Shown here one piece after another: positions 12,339 through 24,214 of a stretch of DNA of 64,000 nucleotides (its first letter is position 1; each line of letters opens with the position of its first letter). The notes beneath the pieces were generated by a model, which searched no databases, was not told the DNA's origin, and was given only the letters and a program-made list of their open reading frames with translations. Both the position numbers and the translations under genes were made by a program. The DNA comes from Sphagnum magellanicum (lineage: Eukaryota > Streptophyta > Sphagnopsida > Sphagnales > Sphagnaceae): NCBI GenBank assembly GCA_021904315.1, contig CM038912.1, positions 18,935,061-18,999,060 on the forward strand, given 5' to 3'.

Positions 12339-13420
12339 GCTTGTATCTAAATGTAAAATTGATCTTACAAAATATATATGTTTACACCTAAGATTTTACA
12401 ACGGTTGCACATACTTAGATTTTTGTTGTCAACCATTTAAGAAGAAACATTGAAGTCATCAAAATTTTCAACAACATTTGCACGTTTCTAAAATGTATGA
12501 TGGCTACTTTTAGGGTTTGAGCTTTAACAAATGAAATGTAAGCAATAAGGTTGTAGGTTGTTAATGTCATAGTTTAAGAAGAGACAAAGTTTCAAGAGTT
12601 GTTTGGTGACCGCCATTGTTGAGCCCATGATTAGCCTTTTTTGACATGAGGTAAATCATCAAGATAACAAAGACCACATTCTTCATAAACAAAAAAAATT
12701 GTAGATTATGTTTGAATTTGATTAAGTTCAAACATATTTTGAAACATAATGTTTTGAAACACCATCATGTGAAACATTAAGTAGATCGTTTGTTTAATTT
12801 CTCGTAGAACCTCATTTGGGATTTTTGAAACCTCATTTGAGGTTGTGAAGCTTCCCATCAAAAGGTGTTGACAATGCTCTTAACAATTGACAATAGATTG
12901 GTATACGAACTTATGTTTGGTATCAATCAAAACAAATGGAGAAATGATCAATAAACATATTGCCTAGCTCATGACCACCCATCATGTTCCAAGGCAACCT
13001 CATGTGTTTGAGGTTGTTTCCACACATTTGTTACAATCTTCTTCAATTGGTAGAATTTAGTGTGTGCTTTTTGGGATTTAGTTTTCTCCCAGGCCATTGA
13101 CAATTGTTCCCATTTTGATATGGACTCCTTGCTACAAAAGAATCAAGCACGGCCATGCCATGACGATAATGTGAAGTTGGATTTGTGGACAAAGCTCAGG
13201 AGGAATTGAAGATGTGGACCATTTCGTAAGAAGACCATTTGATGTCAAAAGTTGCCAGTGCAACCTCAGATGGAGAACATGGCTTTGCTGGTCAACAGGC
13301 CAAAGGAGTTATGCACAGTTCACTATATCTGGAGACCTTGAAACCAGCTTGCTATAGATCTTGTTTGTCAGGAATGAACACTGCTTTAACGTAAGGAGGC
13401 ATTGGGCATGAGAGGCAGCA
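12339..13420. other. Spacer; right part may be 3' UTR of RDR
   Basis: 12339-13060 is AT-rich with nothing recognisable. From about 13060 the composition becomes gene-like, which would fit the 3' untranslated region of the minus-strand RDR gene. Confidence 0.4.
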
Positions 13421-13726
13421 ATGGGAGTGCTGGCATGGATTGTGATAGAGCTGCCAGGGAACAACCATACATTCAAGGTCTGGCACGGATGGAGAGCTTT
13501 GAGACAACACCTTCAGAAAACAATCCGTGGATTGGATATGGTTGCTATGCCCATTCTATCAAAGGCCAATGAAGAGACTTTGGAAGCTGCAGAAATAGTA
13601 CACAAAAGACACAAGAATTTAAGAGAACTGTGGTTGCAAGGGCAAGAAGGTGAGAAGCATGGTCATCATCATCCATCATCATCATGTCCAGCCATGTTCA
13701 AAGTGGGTATGGGCGCAATCAGATAG
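13421..13726 (+). CDS. Unassigned small open frame, 101 residues
   Basis: The frame starts with ATG in fair context (GCAGCAATGGGA). Its middle (about residues 20-70) has the composition of a soluble charged helical protein; the tail holds a short histidine run. I recognise no family. It lies opposite the probable 3' UTR of RDR and ends 32 bases from the RDR stop codon. It could be a chance frame, a short antisense-encoded peptide or the last exon of an unmodelled plus-strand gene. Confidence 0.15.
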   Translation: MGVLAWIVIELPGNNHTFKVWHGWRALRQHLQKTIRGLDMVAMPILSKANEETLEAAEIVHKRHKNLRELWLQGQEGEKHGHHHPSSSCPAMFKVGMGAIR

Positions 13727-13757
13727 TCTTTTTTTGTTGGAACTGCAACCGAGCTGC

Positions 13758-16700
13758 TCAATGACAGCAGGTAGATTCCAACTTCATGGCTTTGATTGTG
13801 CCCAGGACATCAACAACAATCCATGGGAAGCTGAGAAGATGGCCTGCAAGCAAGAGCTCAGAATCCTCAAGCAGGAGTTTTGCTCTTGCTCTCCAATTAG
13901 GGTGATATGTGACATGGTACCATGCAGATGCCTTTGGCGCCAGATCCATGAGCTCATCAACTGTGGCAGCACGTGTTGTTACACGTTCCAACTTGTCTGC
14001 ATTTGGACGAGTTTCAAAAACTGCTCGAAATTCTTTTCTAAGTGAGGTATAGGCATTCTTCATTCGGTCCTTCAAGTCCCTTAGATGGCGACCATAGGGA
14101 TGACGCAAAGACCCCAAATGGCCTGTCACAACATCCGCCTCATTTTGCACATCAAAATGTGCCATCAGACCTCGCAATTGCTCATCATAAGAGATTTTGG
14201 ATGTCCACGCCTCTTCCAAGAAATCCTCAAACCCTGCATACTCTAAATCACTGTCATAACTCTGCTTCAAGTCATCACTTCGTTCCTTCTGTGGAAAATG
14301 CTCACCTTCCTCATTAACTATTCGCTTTACATTCCTGTACAAACGGCCAATCACCTTATTTGACTGATATGTCACACTTGCATCCTTTTCCATAAAATCG
14401 GGATACACTTTTGGCCTCATGTGTGAAGGCAGACTGGCTGCCTTGCCTGTTTTCGGGTAGTCTACTGCCATAGCTGCAAGCTTGGCAAGCTCCAAACAAT
14501 TCTCATCCAAGGCACCCAAAGGGCTACGATCTGCATGCACCACATGTGCATTGCAGATTACACCCAAACTGTCGTTCACCATGTGCTTGGCAAAAAACTC
14601 CACAACATCCTGCATACACACACACACAAGCTTATCAGAAGGGGACAAACTGCCATTCATCTCTCTAAAACCTTAACCTGATACATATTCCTACAACCTG
14701 ATTGACAACATCCATGCATCATGTAAAAGCCGAAGAGTGTTCTTCCACTAGGGCAACAACAACCAAATGGTGGAATTCTGTGATATACATACACGGATGT
14801 TTGCTGGGCGAGTCAGGTTTCGGATCAGTTCTGCACTGTAGTCCATAGGAGTTGCACTGCTTCCACTTGGAGGTATAAGTCTTGGATCCCAACATGTGAA
14901 GTAGAGATCCCCATCAAGGTCACTTCCAGATGCCTCGTTCGGGTGAGGTCGCTCCCCAGTTTGGGGTACCACAAGACAGTCTATCATGTGGTGCAACTCA
15001 GGTACATCAATAGCATCTAATACCCGAATGTCACCAGGATGCATACAAGGGTTTTTGGTCATCACCACTTTCCCTTGGATTACCTGCGTTGATGGAGGAT
15101 GCCCAACTTTGACAGATGACCCATCTCCAGGATGATGGCACCCGTAAGTAGCAGAAGGCTCTGACACTTTGATGAAGCACTGACCATATTGTAGCAACCC
15201 TGTTTCATCCAAACAACCCAGCAGCCACCGCCCTTGTGGCACAAAAATCCTTGTCTTGGACACAAGGTCTTGAAGTTGGCGAGCACGAATCGAGAGAAGC
15301 ATGTTATACAAGTGTGGCTCTGCTGCTGGGTGGAAGCCAGCTTGAAGCATACTCACTGCTGTACTGTAGAGGTCACTTGTACATGTTGATGTCAGTACTT
15401 CCAATGCCATGGCTGGAAGGTTGAGAAACGCTTCCAACCGCTCCAACTGTGCAGTTTGTAATGCTTCAAACACAGAATCTTCTACTTCTAAAGTTGTCAA
15501 TAGAATGACAATCTGTCGATTGAGATAGCAAGGCAGGAAACGTGACCAGCCCACAACTTCAAGCTCCAGATGTTGGGAGGTGAATTTTTTCATGCTGTCA
15601 CGCAAACCCAACTTCCATTGAACATGCAGATCTCCACTCCATTGTGCCACCACTCCCTTGTAGCCTGCATATCGGATTTGATAGGCAGAAGGTGGGTTCT
15701 TCTCTAATTGCAGAGACTCTGCCACTTGCAATGCAAAATCGGGTGCAATTTTTCCAATCCCGTCAGAAAAGGTGTACCCATTTCGAATTATATCAGGAAG
15801 ATCAATGACATGCTCCTTGGAAACTGTCAGGGTTGAGAATGTTGATGAGAAACACTGCCCCATACGGGCTGCATATTTGGCCACGTTAAACCTCGGAAAG
15901 CACCCCATCCATTCCCTCACTTTGTTTGTATTCCCTGCAAAAAACCACGCAGAGCCATCCCGCAGCTGGTTTGCTGAGAAGGCCAGGAAGGAATACCTCA
16001 GACCACATAGCTCAAACCCATGCTCCAGAATGCTCAAAACTCTATAATAGAGCTCAGTCCGGTTAAACCCATGGATTGTTGAAAGCTCTCGAGCAATGGG
16101 AGCAATAGGCACTGTCAATGCTGGTGAAGTCAACTGCTGCAGGTTATCGTCCATGAATGACACTCTCAAAAACCTTTCAGATATATGACCAAAGTGCCGC
16201 AGCACACGGTTTGACATCTCCACCTCAGGGGCAAGGCAGTAAGCCCTGGTGGGTGTAAAAACCAGCCTGCGAACAACCATATTAGCAGATCCTAAACTGC
16301 TTTCTCGGCTCACCTTACTGTTTCGCATCCATTCCATCACTTGCTGTAGCCTCTTAGCAGCATCAAACACAGGGTGGGTATATGAGAGGATATGGAGCAG
16401 CGCAAGCTCAGCTAGCTTGTGATCAGCCCTCAGCTCATTGTAAAATGCATCTGTCAAGCTGGTGACATTTAGTGTACCTCGGTGCACCAGCACATTGATT
16501 AGGAACATGATGCCAAAGCTCACTCCTGGCTGCTTAGGGACAAAGAAGAATTCACCTCTCACATTCTGGCTGCTGGTGGTTTCATGAGAGAGCTGTAGTG
16601 GTGGAAGGGGTATTTTGAATCCCAATCTGTGCTGCTTGAAAAATGCAAGCAGTTTCCGAAAAATGGATCCTTGCCTAGGTGAAACACTGATGCTGTAGGC

Positions 16701-17688
16701 AAAGCAGCGGCCGATGCTTTTTTCAGGGGTGAAATCTGTTGTCCGGATCCATGGATCATCATCATCAAGCAATGGGGATGACGTGCTACAGTAGACGTCG
16801 TCTCTTGCTGTCCTAAAAAAGATCAATGGAGGCATCCAAAGCTGCAAGAGCATCATCAGAGCTGGCTCTTTCTGTCGTGAACATTGCACCTCTTTCACAA
16901 CCCGTAGATCCCGAAGCAGCAGCTCCAGCTTCATATCACATGGCACGTACTTGAGCTCAATCTTCTTCAGAAGACTGAACAGGAAGTACAATTTCCGTTC
17001 CTGCTTGTCAACACAAAATGTGCAACTGGAAGGAACTACCCAGCTACAAAGAAGCTCATGTGGGCCTGTGAGACAACCCACCTGCAGCTTCACCTCTGTC
17101 AACTCAATGATGTTTCCTGTTCCATTCAAAACAGTCCACAGATAGCAACACAAAGATGGTGAGCAACATCTGATTCTTCACCCCATCTGATTGATGCATC
17201 CACAAGATTCCCATACCTCGCCTGATCATAAAGCTGGCTTGACAACTAACTGCATCCCGGCAACCTAGAAAAATGCAACAACTTCTCACTCCAAAAAATG
17301 CCTCAAGAAAATCCCCATTTCAGGTTCCTTGAGAGCTGCCTGCAAGCACAACCACAAAATCTGCAAGAGCATCATCACTGGCAAAGAGTAAAAAAGAACT
17401 GTGCATACCTAGTGAAGTTTTAGATACCCCTCTCCCTGGATTGCTCATGCAGACTTTCAGAACTTGACCTTGGAATTCAAGCTGTCCATGCTCTCCCAAG
17501 CGGCAAGCTTCTTTGGCCACATTAGCAGATGCAAAATGCACAAAAGCATGAGTAGGCATGTCCAAGAAAGCTCGCTTCACTTTGCAACGATCCACAATCC
17601 CGACTTTCAACTCAAGATAATCAGCCAACTCCTTTGCCCTTGCATTCACTCTTAGGTTCCCCACTGTGATCTGTGCGGACTCCTCCAT
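13758..17688 (-). CDS. RDR: RNA-dependent RNA polymerase, RDR1/RDR2 type
   Basis: Four exons: 17409-17688, 17217-17264, 14793-17116 and 13758-14609, all joined in phase at GT-AG sites, give 1167 residues, the usual size for plant RDR1/RDR2. Residues about 7-80 form an RRM-like N-terminus (ITVGNL and HAFVHF as RNP-like strands). WIRTTDF and NRVLRHF, recalled from RDR2 and RDR1 respectively, are present. The catalytic loop reads SGSDLDGDLYF with DLDGD at residues 842-846, the form found in RDR1/2/6, not the DFDGD of RDR3-5. ASAWYHVTYHPN and LLSFPWIVVDVL complete the C-terminus. The enzyme copies single-stranded RNA into dsRNA for Dicer-like processing in silencing and antiviral defence. RDR1 versus RDR2 cannot be decided by eye. 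The gene looks intact. Exon 2 (48 bases) is small and is the least certain part of the model. Confidence 0.93.
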
Positions 17689-17841
17689 AACTCTTGAAGC
17701 AATCCAGAGAGAGCTTGAAGAAGCAAAACTTTGTCAAAGCTCAGTTGTCAAGAAAGTAAAATCATTTCCTAACAATCCTCCACAACCAACAAACAATAAA
17801 CAAAAAACAAATCCAAAACTTAGTACTTTTGTCAACCTTCT
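17689..17841 (-). promoter_or_regulatory. Proximal leader of RDR
   Basis: On the gene strand the sequence immediately before the RDR start codon is pyrimidine-poor and contains no upstream long frame. It probably belongs to the 5' UTR and merges into the tandem repeat that follows. Confidence 0.35.
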
Positions 17842-18155
17842 TGAGCTCTCTATTTCTCACCTCTCAACTCCAAGAAAAATTCTCAGTTTTGCAAATGACC
17901 CATGATCAGAAATCACCATTGATCTCTGTTTCCTCACCTCTCGAATCAAAAAAATTCTCAGTTTTTGCACATGACCCATCATCAGAAATAGGTATCCATT
18001 GATCTCTATTTCTCACATCTCAGCTCAAAATCTTGCAAATGACCCATTATCAGAAAATACCCATTGATCTCTCTGTTTCTCACATCTCTCAACTCATAAA
18101 ATTTTCTCAGTTTGCAGTTGACCAACCCATCATCAGAAAATACCCATAAACTCAA
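17842..18155 (-). repeat. Four-copy tandem repeat in the RDR leader/promoter
   Basis: Four imperfect units of about 70-85 bp, starting near 17842, 17922, 18004 and 18072, share TTTCTCACMTCTC, ATTCTCAGTTT, TGCAAATGACCCAT and ATCAGAAA on the plus strand. The array lies 150-470 bases upstream of the RDR start codon, so it falls in the 5' UTR or core promoter. It ends in a more diverged copy. Confidence 0.85.
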
Positions 18156-18485
18156 AATTCAACTCATCCTATCAATCAATCTGTAAATGTAAACTCCTCA
18201 AAACATCACAAAACACTCTTCTTTTGCAAACTGAGCTGAGTGCATAGTTCCAGTTCTCTGCTACTCAAAATCCATCATAGCAATCAAAACCAAGAGAGCT
18301 TCTTGGTTTGTGTATGACTACTCCACTTTCTTGTTTTAGTTCAAGCAATTATGTTTTTCTTCAGTAAAATTAGGTCTTCATTTTTCAAGTGTGAAGAAAA
18401 AAGGGACGTTTCTTTTGGTCCTGACAAGAAGATCTTGTTTTTGGTCACTGATTCTGTTTTGTGGCAAATGTAGGACATCACAATC

Positions 18486-18826
18486 TTTGGGCCTCCTTTC
18501 ACCCCCTAACCCCTCTTTTCATTGGTATCCGTAAAGTAGTGAAATTTTATTAAATCTCAGTATGAAATGCTGAAACTCAGCACTTAATGCACAAGGTTCG
18601 AGAGGAATTATAGTAGCTGTACAGGTAGGAGAAGTGAAAATATATGTAGCAGCAGTGGAGTCGCTCATGAAAAAGAAAGAAAGACAGGAAACAATTGATG
18701 GTTTTCTGAGTTTCAAATGTATATTTTGCAGGTTTTTTTTTTTTTGGAATCTCACCCTCTTTATGACCACACTCAGGGTACTGGTGCTCTCTTTTCCTGA
18801 CTTTGCTGATATCTCTATTATTAAGC
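18486..18826. repeat. Dispersed repeat, copy A (upstream of RDR)
   Basis: This block matches 62498-62935 in the same orientation over its whole length. Shared landmarks in order are GCCTCCTTTCACCCCCTA, TTTTATTAAATCTCAGTATG, TAATGCACAAGGTT, GTGAAAATATATGTAGCAG, TCATGAAAAAG, AATTGATGGTTTT and CTCAGGGT. I see no terminal inverted repeats, coding capacity or clear target duplication, so the class is unknown. It lies about 0.8 kb upstream of the RDR start codon. Confidence 0.8.
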
Positions 18827-19386
18827 CATATATTCTTTCTCTGAAGAAAAAAAAATTCGCCAAAAATTCAAGGAAATTTTTTTTTTTGGGGGGAGGGATT
18901 CTGCCACATTTGCACATAGTTTTTTTTGGTAGTTTTGAGGCAGCTTTTAGCCAGTTTTTTTTAAAATACAGTTTAGACAGTTTTTTACAACCGTTTTGCC
19001 AATTAATGCTAAATCTTTTTTTGGGTTGTGATTGCTAGCCTAGTGATGCTACCTACATCAGAAAAAATTGTGGGAAAAAAAAAATCCATTGGTTTTAGTA
19101 CATGACATTGGCAAATGGTGGAAGAATTCTAGTTTACCCATCAAACAGTATTTATTTTAAACCCTAAATATTTATAAAAAGGATTAAATTCATCTTACAT
19201 TGACCAGTTCAGACTCAGGCTGAAAAACTTAAATGACAAATTTAGAGGACATTAAACTAAATTTTGCACTAAATTTTGTGCTTCATCTACAGGGCTATGC
19301 ACAACCCTTTTTTGAATCCAAATGCTCTTACATATGCTATAATATCAGTTGGGCACTCCTTTATATACTTCTTTAATCAACTCTAA
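18827..19386. other. AT-rich spacer
   Basis: No gene seen. Long A and T runs and one short G run are present. Confidence 0.5.
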
Positions 19387-19775
19387 GAGCATCCCCAGCA
19401 GTGCTCAGTATGTGACCCAGCAAAAATGTTTTTCACATCCAAGTTTAGTTATATACTTTTTTTGCAACCAAAAATCCATAAAACTTGAAACAGGGACAGC
19501 AAACAGATGGGGGACGACTAATAGCAAACCACCTGGACCAATCATTGTTATTATGGGCCAATCAGAAACACTGAGCAGCTGTCAAATCATATTTATTACA
19601 CTCTTCTCTGCTGGTGCACACCGTTGCTGCGCCTTTTACTAGCCGCCAAGAACTGTGCAATTACGCTGAGTCAAAACTATTTTCCTGAGCCAAACCGGCA
19701 TGTTTTGACTTTTCTTCATCCAATTTTACTGTGCAAGATCACATACTGAGCAAGTGAGCACCTCTGAAGATGCTC
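19387..19775. mobile_element. MITE, Tourist/PIF-Harbinger-like, 389 bp
   Basis: The left end GAGCATCCCCAGCAGTGCTC and the inverted right end (reverse complement GAGCATCTTCAGAGGTGCTC) form terminal inverted repeats that continue, with one short gap, through CTCAGTATGTGA on both sides. The element is flanked by TAA on each side (19384-19386 and 19776-19778), the 3-bp target duplication expected for PIF/Harbinger MITEs. No transposase is encoded. A minus-strand GGTGGTTTGCTATTAG core inside it is shared with 3640-3775. Confidence 0.8.
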
Positions 19776-22700
19776 TAAGGGGGTAAAGTTAGAATAAAAA
19801 TAATGGGGATGAAATTATTCCTGATTTTGTTTATATGTCAACCATATGAATTTAACGGATTTTTATTTTTTTTTTCCACTTGACATATATGATCTCATTG
19901 GCCATACGAAGGAATGGGGTTAAGGAATTCTGTAAGGCAAATGCCACCCAGGATATTAGACTCAGAGGAAAAAAAAAAAAGGGGTGAGGAACACAATTAA
20001 GAATAGAAATTCTACTTGGCCAATAACGCGATGCAGCCTACACTCAAGAGGTTCAATTTTCCTTTTCAGAAGAGGGGTGACTTTTTTTGGATTTTGATGT
20101 TCCCAATGTGTTCCCACCATGTTACCAATCCATTCCCTACATGTTACCCCAAGTTCTCAACTTGTTCCTCAAGATCTTCCCAATAGCATCAAACTTTATG
20201 CCATAGCCTTTGTGCAAAATTGAACTTCCATGACCTATAAAAAGGTGGGCCAATGAAAGCATTTCTATACTCCTATTTTAAGGGTGCAAACTTCAATTTG
20301 AAAGATAGTCTCCCAAAGTTTAAGAATTTTGGCTATGATGGACAATCAAAGTATGTCATTCAAAAACAAAACAAATCTTTGACATGCACGACACATCAAA
20401 GTAATAGAACAAACAATAAACAAAAGTAAAAGATTCCCAAAAAAGTTCTTCAGATGGAGAGAGGTAGAAGGCAATGTACCAATGTCCTAGAATATTGATA
20501 ACCCAACAAAATCTTCTTCAAAACGACATTGAGCCATTCAAATCATAAGTGGGACCTCCACTCTCACCTACACCCATCCCAAAACATACTCATTCAACAA
20601 GTGAATGGTTTAGCAAGTTCACAACATCGTTGTCAAACACAATTGTAATATTATATTGTTGTGCTTGTTCAATTTGAAAACCTCCTAATCACCGGTATAC
20701 TACCAAGAAATGATGTTGATCTTGATCATAAGGTTTGCAGAACTCATGTAAAAAGCATACCATATTGATTAACATCAACAAACCATGTTAAACAATTGTT
20801 GTTGATCATTATCACAACAACCTCAAGCATTTCATGATGTAAAAAAAATTCACATTGTGAAAGTGGAAGAAATCAAGTGGAGAATTGGGCTTTTGCTTTG
20901 TGCTTGAAGATTGCAAGCAACGATTCAAGAAAACACAATCCAAAATACATGAAACGATGTCATGGAAAAAATATTAAAACGAAAAAATACCTAATAATTG
21001 CAAATGAACATGGGTTTGAAATTACATGAGACAAAGGATGAAAGAAAAAAGGATGAGCGCTCCAAAGCCTACGAGGAAACAATTCTGAAATTTGCAAATT
21101 GACATACACATAGGAATAGACCTTTCAACTAGAAAAGTCAAGAAATAAAAGAAATAAGGCGAGATTCAAAATAACATTGATCAATGAAAGGTGCTTACAC
21201 TGTAATTAACTTCAAATTGGATTCATCCTATTTTTACTATTTTTTTTCTCAATTTCTAATCTTGAAAATATTTTCAAATTCTCCCCAAAACATAGCAAAA
21301 TTAATCAAATTTACAATAAGAAAACAATATTCTTTAAAATTTTCCCAATTTTTTAGTCAAAGAGATGACAAAAAATATGTGGCTCATTGTGCAAGTGTCG
21401 TTTTAAATTATCAATTGTTTATATTTTAGTGTCACTTTAATGGAATGTGTGGATGTGTTTTGATTACAACATTAAAAAGAAAACCTAGACTACATGATGT
21501 ATTAATATTGAACTTGTTTTATGTCATGTTGTATTCTACATCACATATAACATGTGTTAAATTAAAACATTATTATGATGAATTCATGTAGATATATTTG
21601 AATCGACCACATTGTTAATAAAGGTATAATGATTTATGTTAGTGATATTTGATATTACCACTTGTATGTTGTTTAACAATTACATGTTTATTGTTAGTAT
21701 TATTATTTAGGTTCAAGATTTTTTGGATTAAATGAATATTTAGTCACGATGAATCCTAATGTCTATGATTTCAAGATTTTTTTGTCTCATGTGTGTCACA
21801 AGGTTTTTCTTTTCAATTTTGCTATATCAAAAATCTGGATAAAATTTCCCCAAAAACGAGAAAAATTAAAATTGAATTCACATTAGAAAAACTAACAAAA
21901 TCTCTTTTTGTTGGAAAAACAACAAACATGTCCCAAAGGAACACTTACACTTCAAGATTCTACCTAAAATTGAATTTGGGTCTTGCAAGACAAAAAAATA
22001 TCTCCACCTTTTAAATGTATAATCTTATTTAAACTAAAAAATAATGATTAATGCAACTTATTTCATTAATGTGAGAGGTTATTGTTAACTATTGATTTTT
22101 ATAGGTTTTTATCTAATTTTTAAAAGTACCTACCTTACCCTTAGGTCAATTTTGTCACTAAATAATCTTCAAAATAGTGAAATGAAAGTTTGAAAAAATA
22201 TGAAGTTGACATGTTGAAATTCATGATAAATATCAAAGGCTACACTCTAAATAATTTCATTACTTGTATCATAATATTATAATAGATGATGAGAAAATAT
22301 ATAATTTCAAATTTTAAAAACGAATTATTTTTTAAAATTATTATTATCCGTTTGTCAATGTGGAAATTGACCCTAGGCTACAATATTGGGTTCTTGCCTG
22401 TTGCATCTAACTAAGTACCACGTACCTAGCAATCAAAGCCATATACCTTTTTAATTGTATTATAACTACTCATATTGCATTATAACTAATCATCCAATTT
22501 ATGAAGACCTTTTTCATCAGAATTCATGAAAATCATTCTAAGATTCCCACTACCCTATTAATTTGTATTCTTTTACAAATTTTTCCAAGATTCATTCCCT
22601 TATCATGAATCATTCAAAACTCAGCATGATAATCCATTACAACCTACAAACAAAATTTATAAGGCACCTTTAGTTTATTTCTTTACCTTGCATTACCCAA

Positions 22701-24214
22701 CAATGATTAAAAATATAACTTTCACCACCCAAAATGGTGAACATCATGAACCTAAAGAAATATTTTCAAAGTATTCATTGCCACATAAATAAAATATTCT
22801 TGAAATATACTTTGCCATGTTGAGGTAATATTCAATGGCATGTGTAAATATTCTATCACATGGTGATATTTTGAGCATGGATGAAATTGGTAAGAAATGA
22901 AAACTTTGGAACATTGGAAATGGATGAAAGTTGTAAACAAAGCTAACATTTGTTTAAGGACTTTGTTGGATTTTTTATGTTAGATTGTGCTTCAAGTTTC
23001 ACATCAAGAACATCATCTTGCATATCAAATTGTTCAACTAATAATCTTATTTTGGATGTAGTTTTTCATAGTTCACATTCATCCAAGTATTTGAATAAAC
23101 AAATTCATTTCGAACAAAAGAAAATGAAAAAAATTCAATACTTGACAATTGTGTATATTTAATGTAGATTTTCCATATTCATATACAACAAGTAGTTTTT
23201 CATTTTGGATTATATTTGAAGTTTTAGATAGTATGAACTTATTTGTATATAATGTTTATAATGTCAAATATTTTATTTTTGATGTTTTTTTCTCAAATTT
23301 CAACAACATAAATGACATGCGCTTTCTTGCATTCCACATTCATGAGGAAAACCAAATGATAGAACACGAGACAAATGTGTATAGGTATATAATGTATTGT
23401 CCATCTACACACATTGCAAGTTTACAATTTTGAAATATACTTCACTCTCTACACATGACAAGAGTGACTTGCTTAACATGACTTGCTATTCATTGAAATT
23501 TGTTTCAACTCCAAGTCAAATGATGAATGAATTCTTCCATTTGCCCATAATATATTACATGTTGTAGAATGTAATAGATGTGCTTATAATGCACCCACTT
23601 TTCCGACTAGCCCAATGAACTTGTCATCACTATGATAAAATCCATGCACATGCAAGTTGGGGAATTTCTAATTATCACTTCATATTCTTTTGTGTGTTAG
23701 GGTACACCATAGGTGATGTTGTTTATGAATTCATACCCTAGTGGAAGAACCTATGTGGGTGACAAACTAATTGTTGGGTGTCTTCATGTTAAGGTGTTTC
23801 ACCCAAAAAACAAATTAGGACTTTTTAAAGTCTTATTGAACTTTGGGGCTTATAATTAAAGTTATATAATGATTTTTAAAAAAAATAGTATAGCTATAAC
23901 AAAAAAAAATTGACTAAATAAGTTCCAACCAAAAAAATCATGTAAATTGCAAAAATTGGAATTTTTATGGAATTTTTTTTGGCTGCAACAAAAGTCCTTT
24001 TATTTACAAAGGATTCCAACTTTCGATTTATAAAATGTAACAATACAAAATTTATCAACTATTAACCATTGGTATGTATTTAAATGACTTAATATTTTAT
24101 TTCGGTCATATGTTGATAATTGATCAACAATCTAGAACTACTTTGGTTGCTATGTGTAGTAAAACTACATTTGTGGCATCCTAAATGTTATTCCTTAACA
24201 TGACAACACCATGC
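19776..24214. other. AT-rich spacer without recognised genes
   Basis: Short frames here have the biased composition expected of AT-rich DNA and match no family I know. The stretch contains the dispersed repeat at 20085-20255. Nothing else structured was seen. Confidence 0.5.
20085..20255. repeat. Dispersed repeat related to 60770-60915 (opposite strand)
   Basis: GTTCCCAATGTGTTCCCAC is shared exactly with the reverse complement near 60885-60913. The match continues, more weakly, through TGTTCC/TGTTAC stretches, an ATAGC...CTTT segment and AGGTGGGCCAA. The right arm of the 60.8 kb copy (60970-61018) also carries GTTCCCAACATGTTC, so the family may be a foldback element. Confidence 0.5.

Noticed and set aside
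15772-16047. Plus-strand frames opposite the RDR coding exon (also 13650-14045, 14042-14317, 14482-14676)
   Set aside because: They are antisense to well supported coding sequence and match no family.
13758-17688. RDR considered as a viral polymerase copy
   Set aside because: It has plant introns, the RRM-like N-terminus and DLDGD motif of cellular RDR1/RDR2, and no viral neighbours.
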